Positions 14,265 through 23,055 of a stretch of 38,935 nt of DNA are shown in pieces. Source of the DNA: DASWED01 sp036394995 (GTDB lineage: Bacteria > Actinomycetota > UBA4738 > JACQTL01); NCBI GenBank assembly GCA_036394995.1, contig DASWED010000029.1, forward strand, positions 1-38,935. Direction: 5' to 3'. The notes below the pieces were generated by a model. That model was not told the DNA's origin. It did no database searches and saw only the letters and a program-made list of their open reading frames with translations. The number at the start of each line of letters is the position of its first letter. Within the stretch, counting starts at the first letter, position 1. The translations under genes and the position numbers were made by a program.

Positions 14265-17200
14265 CGCTCCTCCGGACGGATGGCCAGGACGGGGCTCCCG
14301 GTGGAGGCCAGCACGTGGCCCTGCGACGCCACGAACGTGAACGGCGCGAAGTTCGTGTTCACGACCTCCCACAGGCCCTCGAGCGCGCCGGTCCGGGCGT
14401 CGAGGACCGTGATGCGGTGCTCCCGCTGGATGAGGTCCTCGAAGGTCCCGCCCTCGTCCACCAGGACCCGGCCGTCCAGCACCACGGGGTCGGAATCCGG
14501 CTCGGTGCGGAGCTGCATCGACCACAGCTCATGGCCGTCGCTCGCGTCGAACCCGTGGACGACGTTCGACTGATCGATGGCCACCACCGCCCCGCCCCCG
14601 GCGGCCACCCCGACCCCCACCACGCCGAACACCCTCGCCGGCGAGAACGGCACCCTCCAGTGGAACCGGAACGCCGCCGGGTCGAACGACGCCAGGACGG
14701 TATCCGAGCCGAGTTGCAGGACGGCCACGACCGCCTCGCCGTCCAGGGCCATGTTCCCGATGACGGAGATCCCGCGGATCCGGCGCACCACCCTCCCCGA
14801 ACGGGGATCCACCCGGAGCAGCGCGCCGCCCCCCCACAGCACATCGCCGTCAGGGAGGACCAGGGGCGTCCCCACGCTGGCCGCGGCGGGGGCTCGCACC
14901 GTGGGCCACGCCGGATCCCCGGTCCGGATGTCGATGCCGGCCAGGCCCACGCCGGCCTCGGGGACCACCACGGTGTCGCCGACGACCACCGGGAACGATC
15001 CCGGGAAGGGCTGGCCGACCTCGGCCGTCCACGCCGGGGGCCCGCCGGACCGGGGAACGGCCACGAGCCTCGACCCGGCCCGGGTCAGCACCACGTCCCC
15101 GGCGGCGATGGCGAACTCGGTGCTCTCGGGGCTCTGATACAGGGTCTTCGCCCTGCCCTCCGCGATCCGGAACGAGGTGGCGGGCCGGGCTTCGAACAGC
15201 GTCCCGAGCGCCTGGTCTCCCCGGAAGACCGTGCCGGCCAGGTAGAGGCGGTCACCGGACAGCGCCGGCGGGCCGGCCGGCGGAGCCCGCATCCCGAACA
15301 CCAGGCCGGCCATGCGAACGCCGTTCGTGTTGGAGGCAGGGGGCGTCGCGTCCGGGGTGGGCGCCGGGAAGGCCTGCAGGATCGCGAACGGCCACGGTCC
15401 GAGGTTGTCGGTGGGGATCACCAGCGACCCGTCCACCCACGACATCGCCACCTGCGTGTCCTGGTCGGTGACCCGGTCCGGCGCGCCGATCGGCTCGGTC
15501 CGGGCCGAGCCGTCCGCCAGGCTCAGTAGCACCAGCTGGTTCTCGCCCTTCAGCACGGCCACCGTGTCGCCGAGGACCAGGGGCGGCGCGAACACGACCG
15601 GGCCGATCCGGGTCCGCCACAGGCGCCGGCCGGTGCGGAGGTCCCTCGCCGTGACCACGGAGCTCGCGACGATGATCGCGCGATCTCCGGCCACGGCGGG
15701 CGCCAGGTCGACGGCGGATGGCTCGGTCGACCGCCACAGCATGTGACCGGTCGCGGCATCGTAGGCGAACACGGCGCTGGCGTCGGACGTGGCGACCACG
15801 GTGTCGCCACCGGCGGCGAGGCCCCCGAGGAGCACGTCCCCCGCGGAGAACGCCGTGATCGAGGAGTCGCTCCATGCGATGGATCCGTCCCCGGGCGACA
15901 GCGCCGTGACGTTGCCCAGCCGGTCCCCCACCACGGCCAGCCCCCCGGCCAGGACGGGAGGTTCCAGCGCCAGGTCGGCGGTGGACACCGACCACAGTTC
16001 GGTCCCGGTGGAAAGGTCCAGCCCGCGAACCGAGAGATCGTCGCACGGGACCACGGCGACGGCTCCGGCGACGAGCGGCGTGGCGGAGACGATGTCGGGG
16101 AGCTCCACGGCCCACCGCGCCGCTCCGGTGGGGAGATCGAGCGCCCACAGTGCCTTCGCGGAGTCGGCGACCAGGACGAGGGCGCCGGCGATCACCGGCG
16201 ACGCCACGATCGGCCCCTGGAGCCCGATCTGCCAGTCGATCTCTCCGGTCCGCACGTTGGTGGACGACACCGTGCCGTCGTTCTCGGCCAGCACCATGTG
16301 GGGACCCGATGCCACCGGCGGGTACAGGATGTCGCTCCGGCGGGCCACGCTCCACGACAGGTGGTCCATCGACAGGCGGGCCCCGGGCAGGAATCCGGAG
16401 TGACCCGCGTCCACGGCGCTGGTCTGGCCCGGCGCCGCCCGCGGCTCGCCGGCCGCAGGGGGCGTGGCAGCACCGGTGCCCAGGTTCAGCCCCGGCGCGT
16501 GGAACTCCCGCAGCGTGAGGTCGAACCCCATGTCCTGGCCGTTCTTGGAGAAGACCTCGTGCTCCTCCACCAGCCCCACCCGGGGGCACTCCCACAGCTC
16601 GTTGCGGTCGGTCGAGGCCACGCCCTGATCGTCCGTGGCGTGCTGCTCCACCCGGAGGTGCGCGCACCCCTCGATGCTCCGCCCCAGGACGTCGCGGGAG
16701 CCGACCTCCAGGACCGTCGTGGTGCTGGATCCCTTCGACGTCCCCTGGCTCCCCGACCACGTCCAGTGACGGCCCGACTCCAGGGGGAGCTCCACGAGGA
16801 TCTCGGGAGGGTCGCTCTCGTCGAACGAGGTGAACCGGGTCCCGTATCGCAGGACCCGGCGGCCGGCCAGTCCCAGGTACGAGGTCGTGGACCCGGGCGA
16901 ACCCGAGCCGAAGAAGTTCTCGAACCGGTCCACGACCTTCACGGTGTTCGGCGTGGCCTGGCTCAGCAGCAGGGCGGGGCCCGTGATCTGCTGGACGTCG
17001 GTGCCGGTCGGCCGACCGTTGGTGACGGTGTCGAACACCGAGGTGGTGCCGGGCTGCAGGGGGAAGTGCGCGAGGAGATCAGCGCCCGCGCCCCGGCGCC
17101 CGGAGACCTCCGCCGCCAGGACCAGCGGGACCGTGGCCCCCGCCACGACCACCACGGCGGCCGACCACGCCACGACCCATCGCATCGCCCGCCGGCGGCG

Positions 17201-17302
17201 CGGGGAGGGAGCGGCCGGTGGCGGCGGAGGCGGTGCCGGGGCCGGAGGCGTTCCCCGTTCGTCTGCGGGCGGGAGCGGGCCCGTTCCCTCGTGATTCTCC
17301 AC
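14261..17302 (-). CDS. Membrane-anchored PQQ-like beta-propeller protein
   Basis: 1013 residues. A Pro-rich cytoplasmic N-terminus (1-38) and one transmembrane segment (about 42-63) place the rest outside the membrane. Residues ~66-300 form a globular region I cannot name. From ~330 there are repeated PQQ-type blades, such as LWALDLPTGAARW, VRGLDLSTGTELW, VFAYDAATGHMLW and VTARDLRTGRRLW. A second set of weaker blades runs to the end, enough for two propellers. Such propellers usually act as protein scaffolds (BamB-like); cofactor binding is not implied. The start is GTG 17302 with AAGGGGG upstream. It is translationally coupled to the 626-residue membrane protein. Confidence 0.85.
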   Translation of the reverse strand: MENHEGTGPLPPADERGTPPAPAPPPPPPAAPSPRRRRAMRWVVAWSAAVVVVAGATVPLVLAAEVSGRRGAGADLLAHFPLQPGTTSVFDTVTNGRPTGTDVQQITGPALLLSQATPNTVKVVDRFENFFGSGSPGSTTSYLGLAGRRVLRYGTRFTSFDESDPPEILVELPLESGRHWTWSGSQGTSKGSSTTTVLEVGSRDVLGRSIEGCAHLRVEQHATDDQGVASTDRNELWECPRVGLVEEHEVFSKNGQDMGFDLTLREFHAPGLNLGTGAATPPAAGEPRAAPGQTSAVDAGHSGFLPGARLSMDHLSWSVARRSDILYPPVASGPHMVLAENDGTVSSTNVRTGEIDWQIGLQGPIVASPVIAGALVLVADSAKALWALDLPTGAARWAVELPDIVSATPLVAGAVAVVPCDDLSVRGLDLSTGTELWSVSTADLALEPPVLAGGLAVVGDRLGNVTALSPGDGSIAWSDSSITAFSAGDVLLGGLAAGGDTVVATSDASAVFAYDAATGHMLWRSTEPSAVDLAPAVAGDRAIIVASSVVTARDLRTGRRLWRTRIGPVVFAPPLVLGDTVAVLKGENQLVLLSLADGSARTEPIGAPDRVTDQDTQVAMSWVDGSLVIPTDNLGPWPFAILQAFPAPTPDATPPASNTNGVRMAGLVFGMRAPPAGPPALSGDRLYLAGTVFRGDQALGTLFEARPATSFRIAEGRAKTLYQSPESTEFAIAAGDVVLTRAGSRLVAVPRSGGPPAWTAEVGQPFPGSFPVVVGDTVVVPEAGVGLAGIDIRTGDPAWPTVRAPAAASVGTPLVLPDGDVLWGGGALLRVDPRSGRVVRRIRGISVIGNMALDGEAVVAVLQLGSDTVLASFDPAAFRFHWRVPFSPARVFGVVGVGVAAGGGAVVAIDQSNVVHGFDASDGHELWSMQLRTEPDSDPVVLDGRVLVDEGGTFEDLIQREHRITVLDARTGALEGLWEVVNTNFAPFTFVASQGHVLASTGSPVLAIRPEER

Positions 17303-17329
17303 CGTCCCCCTTGTGCCGGACCGGGGGCG

Positions 17330-17335
17330 ACGTTA
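17330..17335 (-). promoter_or_regulatory. -10 box for the beta-propeller gene
   Basis: TAACGT on the minus strand, 27 nt before GTG 17302, which leaves room for a short leader with the AAGGGGG ribosome site. Confidence 0.35.
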
Positions 17336-17388
17336 GCACGGGGCATCGCGGACACCCGGCCCCGAACCCGGGCCACCGTCCGGTCGCC

Positions 17389-17394
17389 TAGATT
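17389..17394 (+). promoter_or_regulatory. -10 box for the GNAT gene
   Basis: TAGATT, exactly 7 nt before GTG 17402, no Shine-Dalgarno: a leaderless arrangement. It is divergent from the promoter at 17330. Confidence 0.5.
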
Positions 17395-17401
17395 GGGCGC
17401 G

Positions 17402-17911
17402 GTGGACCTCGCGATCCGGGAGGCTCGGCTGGACGACGCCCCGGCGATCGCCGACATCTCCCGTCGGGGATGGGCGGCCGCCTACGCCGGGCTGCTCCCC
17501 CGCGACTTCCTGGCTCGCCGGGCGAGCGCACCACTCGATGGGGAATGGCGCGAATACATGAGGTCGATGCCGGATCGGCACGTGCTGCTGGTGGCCGAGG
17601 AGACCGGCAGGGTCGTGGGGTTCGTCCGCTTCGGGCCCGCCGCCGACGCGAAGCCCGAGCCGGTCGGGGACGCCGAGATCTACGGCCTGTACGTGGCCCC
17701 AGAGCGCACCGGGCAGGGCATCGGTGGCGCGCTGGTCGCCGCGGCCCTCGGGCGGCTCCGCGAGCGCGGATACCGCGGCGCCGTCCTGTGGCCGTTCACC
17801 GGCAGTCGCGCAGAGGACTTCTACGAGCGGGCCGGCTTCCGATTCGACGGGATGGCGCGCGCCGAGCAGGAGACGGGGGTCGAGGAGCGACGGTGGCGTA
17901 TCCACCTGTGA
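17402..17911 (+). CDS. GNAT-family N-acetyltransferase
   Basis: A 169-residue acetyl-CoA-dependent acyltransferase. It opens with VDLAIREARLDDAPAIADI, and the acetyl-CoA loop YVAPERTGQGIGGALV (about 99-114) contains the R/Q-x-x-G-x-G/A signature. The C-terminus has FYERAGFRFDG, the usual GNAT motif B. The substrate cannot be told. It is the only complete host gene on the plus strand and is divergent from the beta-propeller gene. GTG 17402 is chosen because similarity begins there and TAGATT lies 7 nt upstream. The frame stays open far upstream only because of the GC bias. Confidence 0.9.
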   Translation: MDLAIREARLDDAPAIADISRRGWAAAYAGLLPRDFLARRASAPLDGEWREYMRSMPDRHVLLVAEETGRVVGFVRFGPAADAKPEPVGDAEIYGLYVAPERTGQGIGGALVAAALGRLRERGYRGAVLWPFTGSRAEDFYERAGFRFDGMARAEQETGVEERRWRIHL

Positions 17912-17947
17912 CCGCGCAGACGGAGCGGGACACGACGGTCGGTGCGG

Positions 17948-18022
17948 TCGGGCCGGCCGGATTCGAACCGGCGACCTTCTGACCCCCAGTCAGACGCGCT
18001 AACCAAGCTGCGCCACGGCCCG
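17948..18022 (-). tRNA. tRNA-Pro (anticodon GGG)
   Basis: A 75-nt cloverleaf. Acceptor arms CGGGCCG and CGGCCCG pair fully with discriminator A; the D stem is GCGC/GCGC; the anticodon arm is TCTGA-CTGGGGG-TCAGA with anticodon GGG; the T arm is GCCGG-TTCGAAT-CCGGC. The C1-G72 pair and A73 are typical of bacterial tRNA-Pro. CCA is not encoded. Its 5' end lies 11 nt after the der stop codon. Confidence 0.96.
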
Positions 18023-18030
18023 TTGGCCCG

Positions 18031-18036
18031 ATTCTA
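18031..18036 (-). promoter_or_regulatory. -10 box for tRNA-Pro, inside the der stop
   Basis: TAGAAT on the minus strand begins with the TAG stop codon of der and ends 8 nt before the first base of the mature tRNA. Transcription could thus start at or next to the tRNA 5' end. Confidence 0.4.
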
Positions 18037-19350
18037 CCGGCGCGCGAGCCTCGCTCCCTTGCGGGCCCGGAAGCGCATGCGCAGCGGGACCCCGGGGAGG
18101 TCGAACGCCCGGCGGAGCCGGTTCTCCAGGAACCTGCGGTACGTTGCGTCAGGGGGCTTGCCGCCGAACAGGACGAACGAGGGCGGGCCCGCCGAGACCT
18201 GGGTGCCGTACCGGAACCTGGTGATGCCCCGGGGCGGGGGCCGTTCGTCCTGGGCCTGTTCGAGGACCCGGTTCACCTCCGATGTCGAGACCCGCCTGGT
18301 CCACCGGCCGTGCTGCAGGAGCAGGGCCCGCGGGAGACGGGACACCCCCTGGCCGCTGAGCGCCGAGACCCGCAGGAGCGGCGGCGACGCGAACGGGATG
18401 AGGGCCTCCGCCAGGTCCTGGAGCAAAGGCTCCTTCTCCTCGCTGGGGACGAGGTCCCACTTGTTCGCCACCACCGCCAGGGCCCGGCCGGACTCGATCA
18501 CCCTGGCCGCCACGTGCTTGTCGTCGTTGGTCAGGCCGTCGGTCGCGTCGATGATCAGCACCCCCACGTGGGCCCGGTCGATCGCCCGGGCCGCCCGGAC
18601 CAGGCTGTAGTAGTCGATGCCCTGCATCCGCGCCGCCCGCCGGAGGCCCGCGGTGTCCACGAACCGGACCGGCCCCTCCGGCCACCGGACCACGGCGTCG
18701 ACCGCGTCCCTGGTGGTTCCGGCCTGTTCGAACACCACGGCCCGCTCCTCCCCCACGAGCCGGTTGAACAGCGAGGACTTCCCCACGTTCGGCCTCCCCA
18801 CCAGGGCGAAGCTGGGCTCACTCTCGACCTCAGGTTCGGCTTCGCTCGGCTCCGGCAGGAGGTCAAGGATGCGGTCGAGGAGATCTCCGGAGGATCGGCC
18901 GTGCAGGCCCGACACCGCCACGGGCTCCCCCAGTCCCAGGGCGTGGAACTGGGCGACCTCGGACTCCTCCCGATCGGTGTCGACCTTGTTCACCACCACC
19001 AGCACCGGGATCTTGGCGCGCTGGAGGTGACGGGCCAGGCGGGCGTCCTCCTCCTGCACCCCGGTCTGGGCGTCCACCACGAACAGGACCAGATCGGCCA
19101 TCGCGGCGGCCCGCCGGGCCTGTTCGGCCACCAGCGCCTCGATGCCCGACGCCCCCGTGACGTAGCCCCCGGTGTCCACGGCGATGAAGGTCCGGCCCCG
19201 CCATTCCACGGGGATCTCGATGCGGTCGCGAGTCACGCCGGGCTGCTCGTGGGCGATGGCCTCGCGCCGACCGAACAGCCGGTTGACGAGCGTCGACTTC
19301 CCGACGTTCTGCCGGCCGACGAGAGCGACCACGGGGTGCTGGGTCGACAT
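18034..19350 (-). CDS. der: Ribosome biogenesis GTPase Der (EngA)
   Basis: A double GTPase required for assembly of the 50S subunit; 438 residues, the normal length. The first G domain has GRQNVGKST (12-20), DTGG and NKVD; the second has GRPNVGKSS (about 186-194), DTAG and NKWD; a KH-like domain ends the protein with GVPLRMRFRARKG. ATG 19350 follows TAGCAT by 9 nt with no Shine-Dalgarno. It lies directly downstream of cmk, as in most actinobacteria, but the TAGCAT box suggests an extra transcript. The stop codon overlaps the putative tRNA-Pro promoter. Confidence 0.97.
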   Translation of the reverse strand: MSTQHPVVALVGRQNVGKSTLVNRLFGRREAIAHEQPGVTRDRIEIPVEWRGRTFIAVDTGGYVTGASGIEALVAEQARRAAAMADLVLFVVDAQTGVQEEDARLARHLQRAKIPVLVVVNKVDTDREESEVAQFHALGLGEPVAVSGLHGRSSGDLLDRILDLLPEPSEAEPEVESEPSFALVGRPNVGKSSLFNRLVGEERAVVFEQAGTTRDAVDAVVRWPEGPVRFVDTAGLRRAARMQGIDYYSLVRAARAIDRAHVGVLIIDATDGLTNDDKHVAARVIESGRALAVVANKWDLVPSEEKEPLLQDLAEALIPFASPPLLRVSALSGQGVSRLPRALLLQHGRWTRRVSTSEVNRVLEQAQDERPPPRGITRFRYGTQVSAGPPSFVLFGGKPPDATYRRFLENRLRRAFDLPGVPLRMRFRARKGARLARR

Positions 19351-19359
19351 GGCGGGTCC

Positions 19360-19365
19360 ATGCTA
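19360..19365 (-). promoter_or_regulatory. -10 box for der
   Basis: TAGCAT on the minus strand, 9 nt before ATG 19350; leaderless pattern in the cmk-der gap. Confidence 0.4.
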
Positions 19366-19388
19366 CGGACCCTGCCCCGCGGAGGGCG

Positions 19389-20039
19389 CTAGGGCGCCTC
19401 GCCGGCCTCCCGGCGGACGATCGCCAGTGCCTCGGCCAGGGCCTCTTCCACCGTCTTGTCCGAGGTGTCCAGCCGGACGGCGTCGGGGGCGGGGACGAAG
19501 GGGTTGGTCCGGGCGTCCATCTCGTCGCGGCGGGCCAGCGCTTCCGCCAGGGACCGCGACGCCCCACGTTCCTCGGTCCGCCGCCCGGCCCGTTCGTCCG
19601 GACGGGCGTCCAGGAAGATCTTCACGGTGGCGTCGGGCATGACCACCCTGCCGATGTCCCGGCCCTCCATCACCGCGCCGTCGTGACCCAGGTCGCGCTG
19701 TCGCTCCACCATGACCTCGCGCACCTCCTGATGGGACGCCACCACGGACACGTTCGCCTCGACCTCGGGGGTGGCCAGCTCGGGGCCCGGGCGGCTCCCG
19801 TCGATGGCGATCTCCGGTGGCGACGACGCGTGGTCGAGGTCCACCTCCATGGAACGGGCCAGGGCGGTCAGCGCCGGCGCGTCGCGGAGATCGATGCCCA
19901 GGTCCAGCGCACGCCGGGTGAGGGCCCGGTACATCAGCCCGGTGTTCACGTACGGCAGGCCCAACTCGCGGGCCAGGCCCCGGGCCAGCGTGCTCTTCCC
20001 GGACCCCGCCGGCCCGTCGATGGCCACCCGGAGCGTCAT
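19389..20039 (-). CDS. cmk: Cytidylate kinase
   Basis: Phosphorylates CMP/dCMP with ATP. The 216 residues carry the P-loop GPAGSGKST (9-17), then LPYVNTGLMYRALT (28-41), typical of Cmk, and the C-terminal RDEMDART segment. ATG 20039 overlaps the aroA stop by ATGA, so expression is coupled to aroA. The aroA-cmk adjacency and cmk-der linkage are conserved in many bacteria. Confidence 0.96.
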   Translation of the reverse strand: MTLRVAIDGPAGSGKSTLARGLARELGLPYVNTGLMYRALTRRALDLGIDLRDAPALTALARSMEVDLDHASSPPEIAIDGSRPGPELATPEVEANVSVVASHQEVREVMVERQRDLGHDGAVMEGRDIGRVVMPDATVKIFLDARPDERAGRRTEERGASRSLAEALARRDEMDARTNPFVPAPDAVRLDTSDKTVEEALAEALAIVRREAGEAP

Positions 20040-21427
20040 CCGAGGACCTCGATCCGGGCGCCGAGCGCTCGCATCGCCGGGACGAATCCAGGGAACGAGA
20101 CCCCGGCGGCGTCGAGTCCCCCGATCTCGACCGGCTCCCGGGCGACCAGGGCGCCGACCACGGCGGCCATGGCCATCCGGTGGTCGGTCCCCGGGGTCAG
20201 CGGGCCTCGTTCCCGGGCCGCGTGCGGAACGCCCCCGGCGACCACCAGATGGTCGCCCTCGATCGCGGCGTCGCCGCCCAGGCGCCGGATCAGCTCGACG
20301 ATCCCGGCCAGGCGGTCGCTCTCCTTGACCCGGAGCTCGGCGGCGCCCTCGAACCTCGACTCGCCGTCGGCGTGCATCGCGACCACCGCCAGCAGGGGCA
20401 CCTCGTCCACCACCTCCGGGAGCTCCGCGGCCGTCACCACGGCGCCCAGGATCCGGGGCCCGGCGGCCACGGAGACCTCCCCCACCGGTTCCCCCGCCTC
20501 CCGGCCCTCGATCCGCCGCTCCACCCCGGCCCCCATGCGCTCCAGCACGTCCAGGAACCGGGTCCGCGTGGGGTTGAGCCCCACGCCCGCCACCGTCACC
20601 CGGCCACCGGTGACCACCGCGGCACCCGCCGGGAACGCCGCGGACGAGACATCGCCGGGAACGGTCCCCTCGAACGACGGGGGGTCGAAGGCCGATACCG
20701 CCACCGCGCCCGACTCGGTTCGAACCGGGCCTCCCAGGAAGGCGATCAGCCGTTCGGTGTGGTCCCGGGAGGGTCCGGGTTCGAGCACCGCTGTCTCCCC
20801 CTCGGCGGCCAGTCCCGCCAGCAGGACCGCTCCCTTGACCTGGGCGCTGGGGACCGGCATCGGGTAACGGATCCCCGACAGGGGCGCTCCCGTCACCTCC
20901 ACGGGGGGCCGCCCCCCGGTCGTGGTCACCCCGGCCCCCATGAGCCGCAGCGGCTCCGCGACCCGCTCCATGGGCCTCAGGGACAGGCTCTCGTCGCCGG
21001 TCAGGACGGCCCGGATCCCGGACCCGGCCAGGACCCCGCACAGCAGGCGCATGGTGGTTCCGGAGTTCCCGCAGTCCACCGGACCCTCCGGCTCACGGAG
21101 GCGGTCCCGGCCGGTTCCGGCGACCCGGACTGGGCCCGTCCACCCCGACGTCGATTCCCGGTCGAGAGGCCCCTCGACCCCACCCATCCCCCACCCAGAG
21201 CCCCCTGTGGATACCGTCCAACCCTCCAGTGAAGGTTGATCCCCGGTGGAGAGCGCGGCCACCGCCCGTGCCGTCGACGCCACGTCGAGGCCCTCCGGGA
21301 GGTTCGCCAGTGCGGACGTGCCGTTCCCCAGCAGTGCGAACAGCAGCCACCGGTGGGCGATCGACTTGTCCCCCGGGACCACCACACGTCCGGTCACCCG
21401 GCTCCCCGGTGCCACCCGAACGCGCAT
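20036..21427 (-). CDS. aroA: 3-phosphoshikimate 1-carboxyvinyltransferase (EPSP synthase) with an insertion
   Basis: Sixth step of the shikimate pathway. 463 residues, longer than the usual ~430. VVPGDKSIAHRWLL (16-29), DCGNSGTTMRLL (121-132) and the C-terminal RVKESDR and DHRMAMA motifs are intact. Between the conserved STARAVAAL and DCGNSGTT there are 58 residues where I expect about 35, so about 22-24 are extra. Codons 63-100 have only 26/38 G or C at third positions, compared with ~90% or more on both sides. The start is ATG 21427, right behind tyrA. The insertion is outside the catalytic motifs, so activity is likely retained. Confidence 0.94.
   Translation of the reverse strand: MRVRVAPGSRVTGRVVVPGDKSIAHRWLLFALLGNGTSALANLPEGLDVASTARAVAALSTGDQPSLEGWTVSTGGSGWGMGGVEGPLDRESTSGWTGPVRVAGTGRDRLREPEGPVDCGNSGTTMRLLCGVLAGSGIRAVLTGDESLSLRPMERVAEPLRLMGAGVTTTGGRPPVEVTGAPLSGIRYPMPVPSAQVKGAVLLAGLAAEGETAVLEPGPSRDHTERLIAFLGGPVRTESGAVAVSAFDPPSFEGTVPGDVSSAAFPAGAAVVTGGRVTVAGVGLNPTRTRFLDVLERMGAGVERRIEGREAGEPVGEVSVAAGPRILGAVVTAAELPEVVDEVPLLAVVAMHADGESRFEGAAELRVKESDRLAGIVELIRRLGGDAAIEGDHLVVAGGVPHAARERGPLTPGTDHRMAMAAVVGALVAREPVEIGGLDAAGVSFPGFVPAMRALGARIEVLG
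21128..21241 (-). other. Compositionally foreign insertion in aroA with a G-quadruplex motif
   Basis: Codons 63-100 of aroA. Twelve of 38 end in A or T. On the coding strand five G-tracts (21178-21205 on the plus strand as C-tracts of 4, 3, 5, 3, 5) are separated by loops of only 1, 2, 1 and 4 nt, a strong G-quadruplex pattern. Trp, Ser, Thr and Gly are abundant in the encoded segment. Confidence 0.65.
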
Positions 21428-21432
21428 CCGCC

Positions 21433-22566
21433 TCACGCCAGCCGGACGGCGCGGAACCCGGCGCCCTCCAGCACGTCCAGGGCCTGGTCGGCCGCTGCGG
21501 CGGCCACGGTGAGGTGGACGCTCCCCCGCCCCCCTTCCGGCGAGTGCACGATCTGGAGGTCCTCGATGTTGACCTCCCGCTCGCCCATGGCCCCGGTGAG
21601 CCTGGCCAGGACCCCCGGCCGGTCGGGGATCGGGACCTGCAGGATGGCCACCCCCGCCCGGACCTGCGGCTTCGCCGCGAGGCCCAGGCGGGCCCGGCGG
21701 CCGTCCTCGAGGAGCTCCCGGAGGGCGGCGCTGTCGTCCGCCAGCAGCATGTCGCGGACGGACCCCAGGGCGGAGGCGAACCGGTCCAGCTCCCGGGCCA
21801 CCGCGGCCGCGTTCGCCCGGAGGATCGGCTCCCACAGCGAGGGGTTCGACGCCGCGAGCCGGGTGAGGTCGCGGAACCCCCCGGCCGCCAGGGTCAGGAC
21901 GTCGGGCTCCAGGGGCTCCTCGTTCGCGGCGAAGGCCATGAGCGCCGACGACACCACCTGCGGGAGGTGGCTGATCACGGCCATCACGCGGTCGTGCCGC
22001 TCCGCGTCCATCTCCACGGGCCTCGCGCCGAACGCCTGCACGCATGCCCGCACCGCGGCCAGCGCCTCGGGCGACGTGGCCGGCCCGGGCGTCAGGACCC
22101 AGGGGGCGTCGTCGAACAGCGCGGCCGCCGCTCCGTCCGGCCCCGACCGCTCGGACCCTGCCATGGGGTGCCCGCCGACGAACCTGACGGCACGGTCGCC
22201 GCCCCGTTCGGCCACCGCGTCGCACACCGGCCCCTTCACGCTGCCGGTGTCGGTGACGGCGACCGGTCCCCTCGCCTCGAGGCACCGGAGCACCTCCGTG
22301 GGGAGCGCGGGGACCGGGGCGCAGACGAACGCCACCTCCGCGTGGCGCAGGGCGTCCTCCACCGAGCCCCCGGGCGTCAGCCCGGCGATCCCGGCGGCGC
22401 GGTCGAGGGTCCGGAGGTCCGGGTCCCACGCGGCCACCCGCATCCCGGCGCCGGCCCCGGCCAGGCCGATCGAGGTGCCGATGAGCCCGGTCCCGATCAC
22501 GGCGATCGATGCCGGCGCCCCGGGCCCCGAGGGCGGGCCCGGTTCGAGCCGATCAGTCGAGGTCAT
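21433..22566 (-). CDS. tyrA: Prephenate dehydrogenase with C-terminal ACT domain
   Basis: Makes 4-hydroxyphenylpyruvate from prephenate for tyrosine. The 377 residues start with a disordered ~18-residue stretch, then a Rossmann NAD(P) site, GTGLIGTSIG (25-34), followed by the TyrA motifs VTDTGSVKG (about 104-112), FVGGHPMAGSE and ISHLPQVVSSAL. Residues ~300-377 form an ACT domain (ILQVPIPDRPGVLARLTG), likely for tyrosine feedback. The gene overlaps aroH by 14 bp and leads into aroA. Arogenate versus prephenate preference is not decided. Confidence 0.93.
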   Translation of the reverse strand: MTSTDRLEPGPPSGPGAPASIAVIGTGLIGTSIGLAGAGAGMRVAAWDPDLRTLDRAAGIAGLTPGGSVEDALRHAEVAFVCAPVPALPTEVLRCLEARGPVAVTDTGSVKGPVCDAVAERGGDRAVRFVGGHPMAGSERSGPDGAAAALFDDAPWVLTPGPATSPEALAAVRACVQAFGARPVEMDAERHDRVMAVISHLPQVVSSALMAFAANEEPLEPDVLTLAAGGFRDLTRLAASNPSLWEPILRANAAAVARELDRFASALGSVRDMLLADDSAALRELLEDGRRARLGLAAKPQVRAGVAILQVPIPDRPGVLARLTGAMGEREVNIEDLQIVHSPEGGRGSVHLTVAAAAADQALDVLEGAGFRAVRLA

Positions 22567-22972
22567 CGCGGAGGCCCCGTGCGCCCTCGAGGTAGACGTG
22601 CGCCACGTCGCCGGGCGACCGGGCCGAGTGGAAGTGCACGAGGACGCGGATGCACGCGGGCAGGGCGCCGTCGACGTCGAGCTCTCGGGCGCACATCAGC
22701 GGGACGGCGGACAGGCCCATGCGACGCGCCGCCTCCGCCGGGAACACCGACCGCACGTCGTCCGTGGCTGTGAACAGGATGCTGATCACGTCGTCCGGCT
22801 CGGCGTCGTTGCGCCCCAGGATCTCCCGGAGGAGCCGTTCGGTGGCGTCGAGCACCACGCCCCGTTCGTCCAGGTCGACGGTGATCGCCCCCCGGGCGGC
22901 GCGGACCATCACCGCCCGGCCGGGCGCGGAGACATCGCCGGGCTCTGCGTCGCCGTTTGGACGGCCCGTCAT
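22553..22972 (-). CDS. aroH: Chorismate mutase, AroH type
   Basis: Converts chorismate to prephenate, the substrate of TyrA encoded next to it. The 139 residues match the trimeric Bacillus AroH-type fold rather than the helical AroQ type: VRAARGAITVDLDE (23-36), RNDAEPDDVISILFTATDDVRSVFPAEAAR (54-83) and LMCARELDV (92-100). ATG 22972 has TAGCCT 8 nt upstream and no Shine-Dalgarno; the first ~20 residues are an unconserved extension. First gene of the aroH-tyrA-aroA-cmk operon. Confidence 0.92.
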   Translation of the reverse strand: MTGRPNGDAEPGDVSAPGRAVMVRAARGAITVDLDERGVVLDATERLLREILGRNDAEPDDVISILFTATDDVRSVFPAEAARRMGLSAVPLMCARELDVDGALPACIRVLVHFHSARSPGDVAHVYLEGARGLRDDLD

Positions 22973-22980
22973 GGCCGATC

Positions 22981-22986
22981 AGGCTA
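22981..22986 (-). promoter_or_regulatory. -10 box of the aroH-tyrA-aroA-cmk operon
   Basis: TAGCCT on the minus strand, 8 nt before ATG 22972; leaderless pattern. Confidence 0.45.
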
Positions 22987-23055
22987 TCGCGCCGGCCGTG
23001 GGCGTCACCGGTCGCGGCGCCACCACCGGGACGGGGCCGGCGCCCGGGCCGCGCG

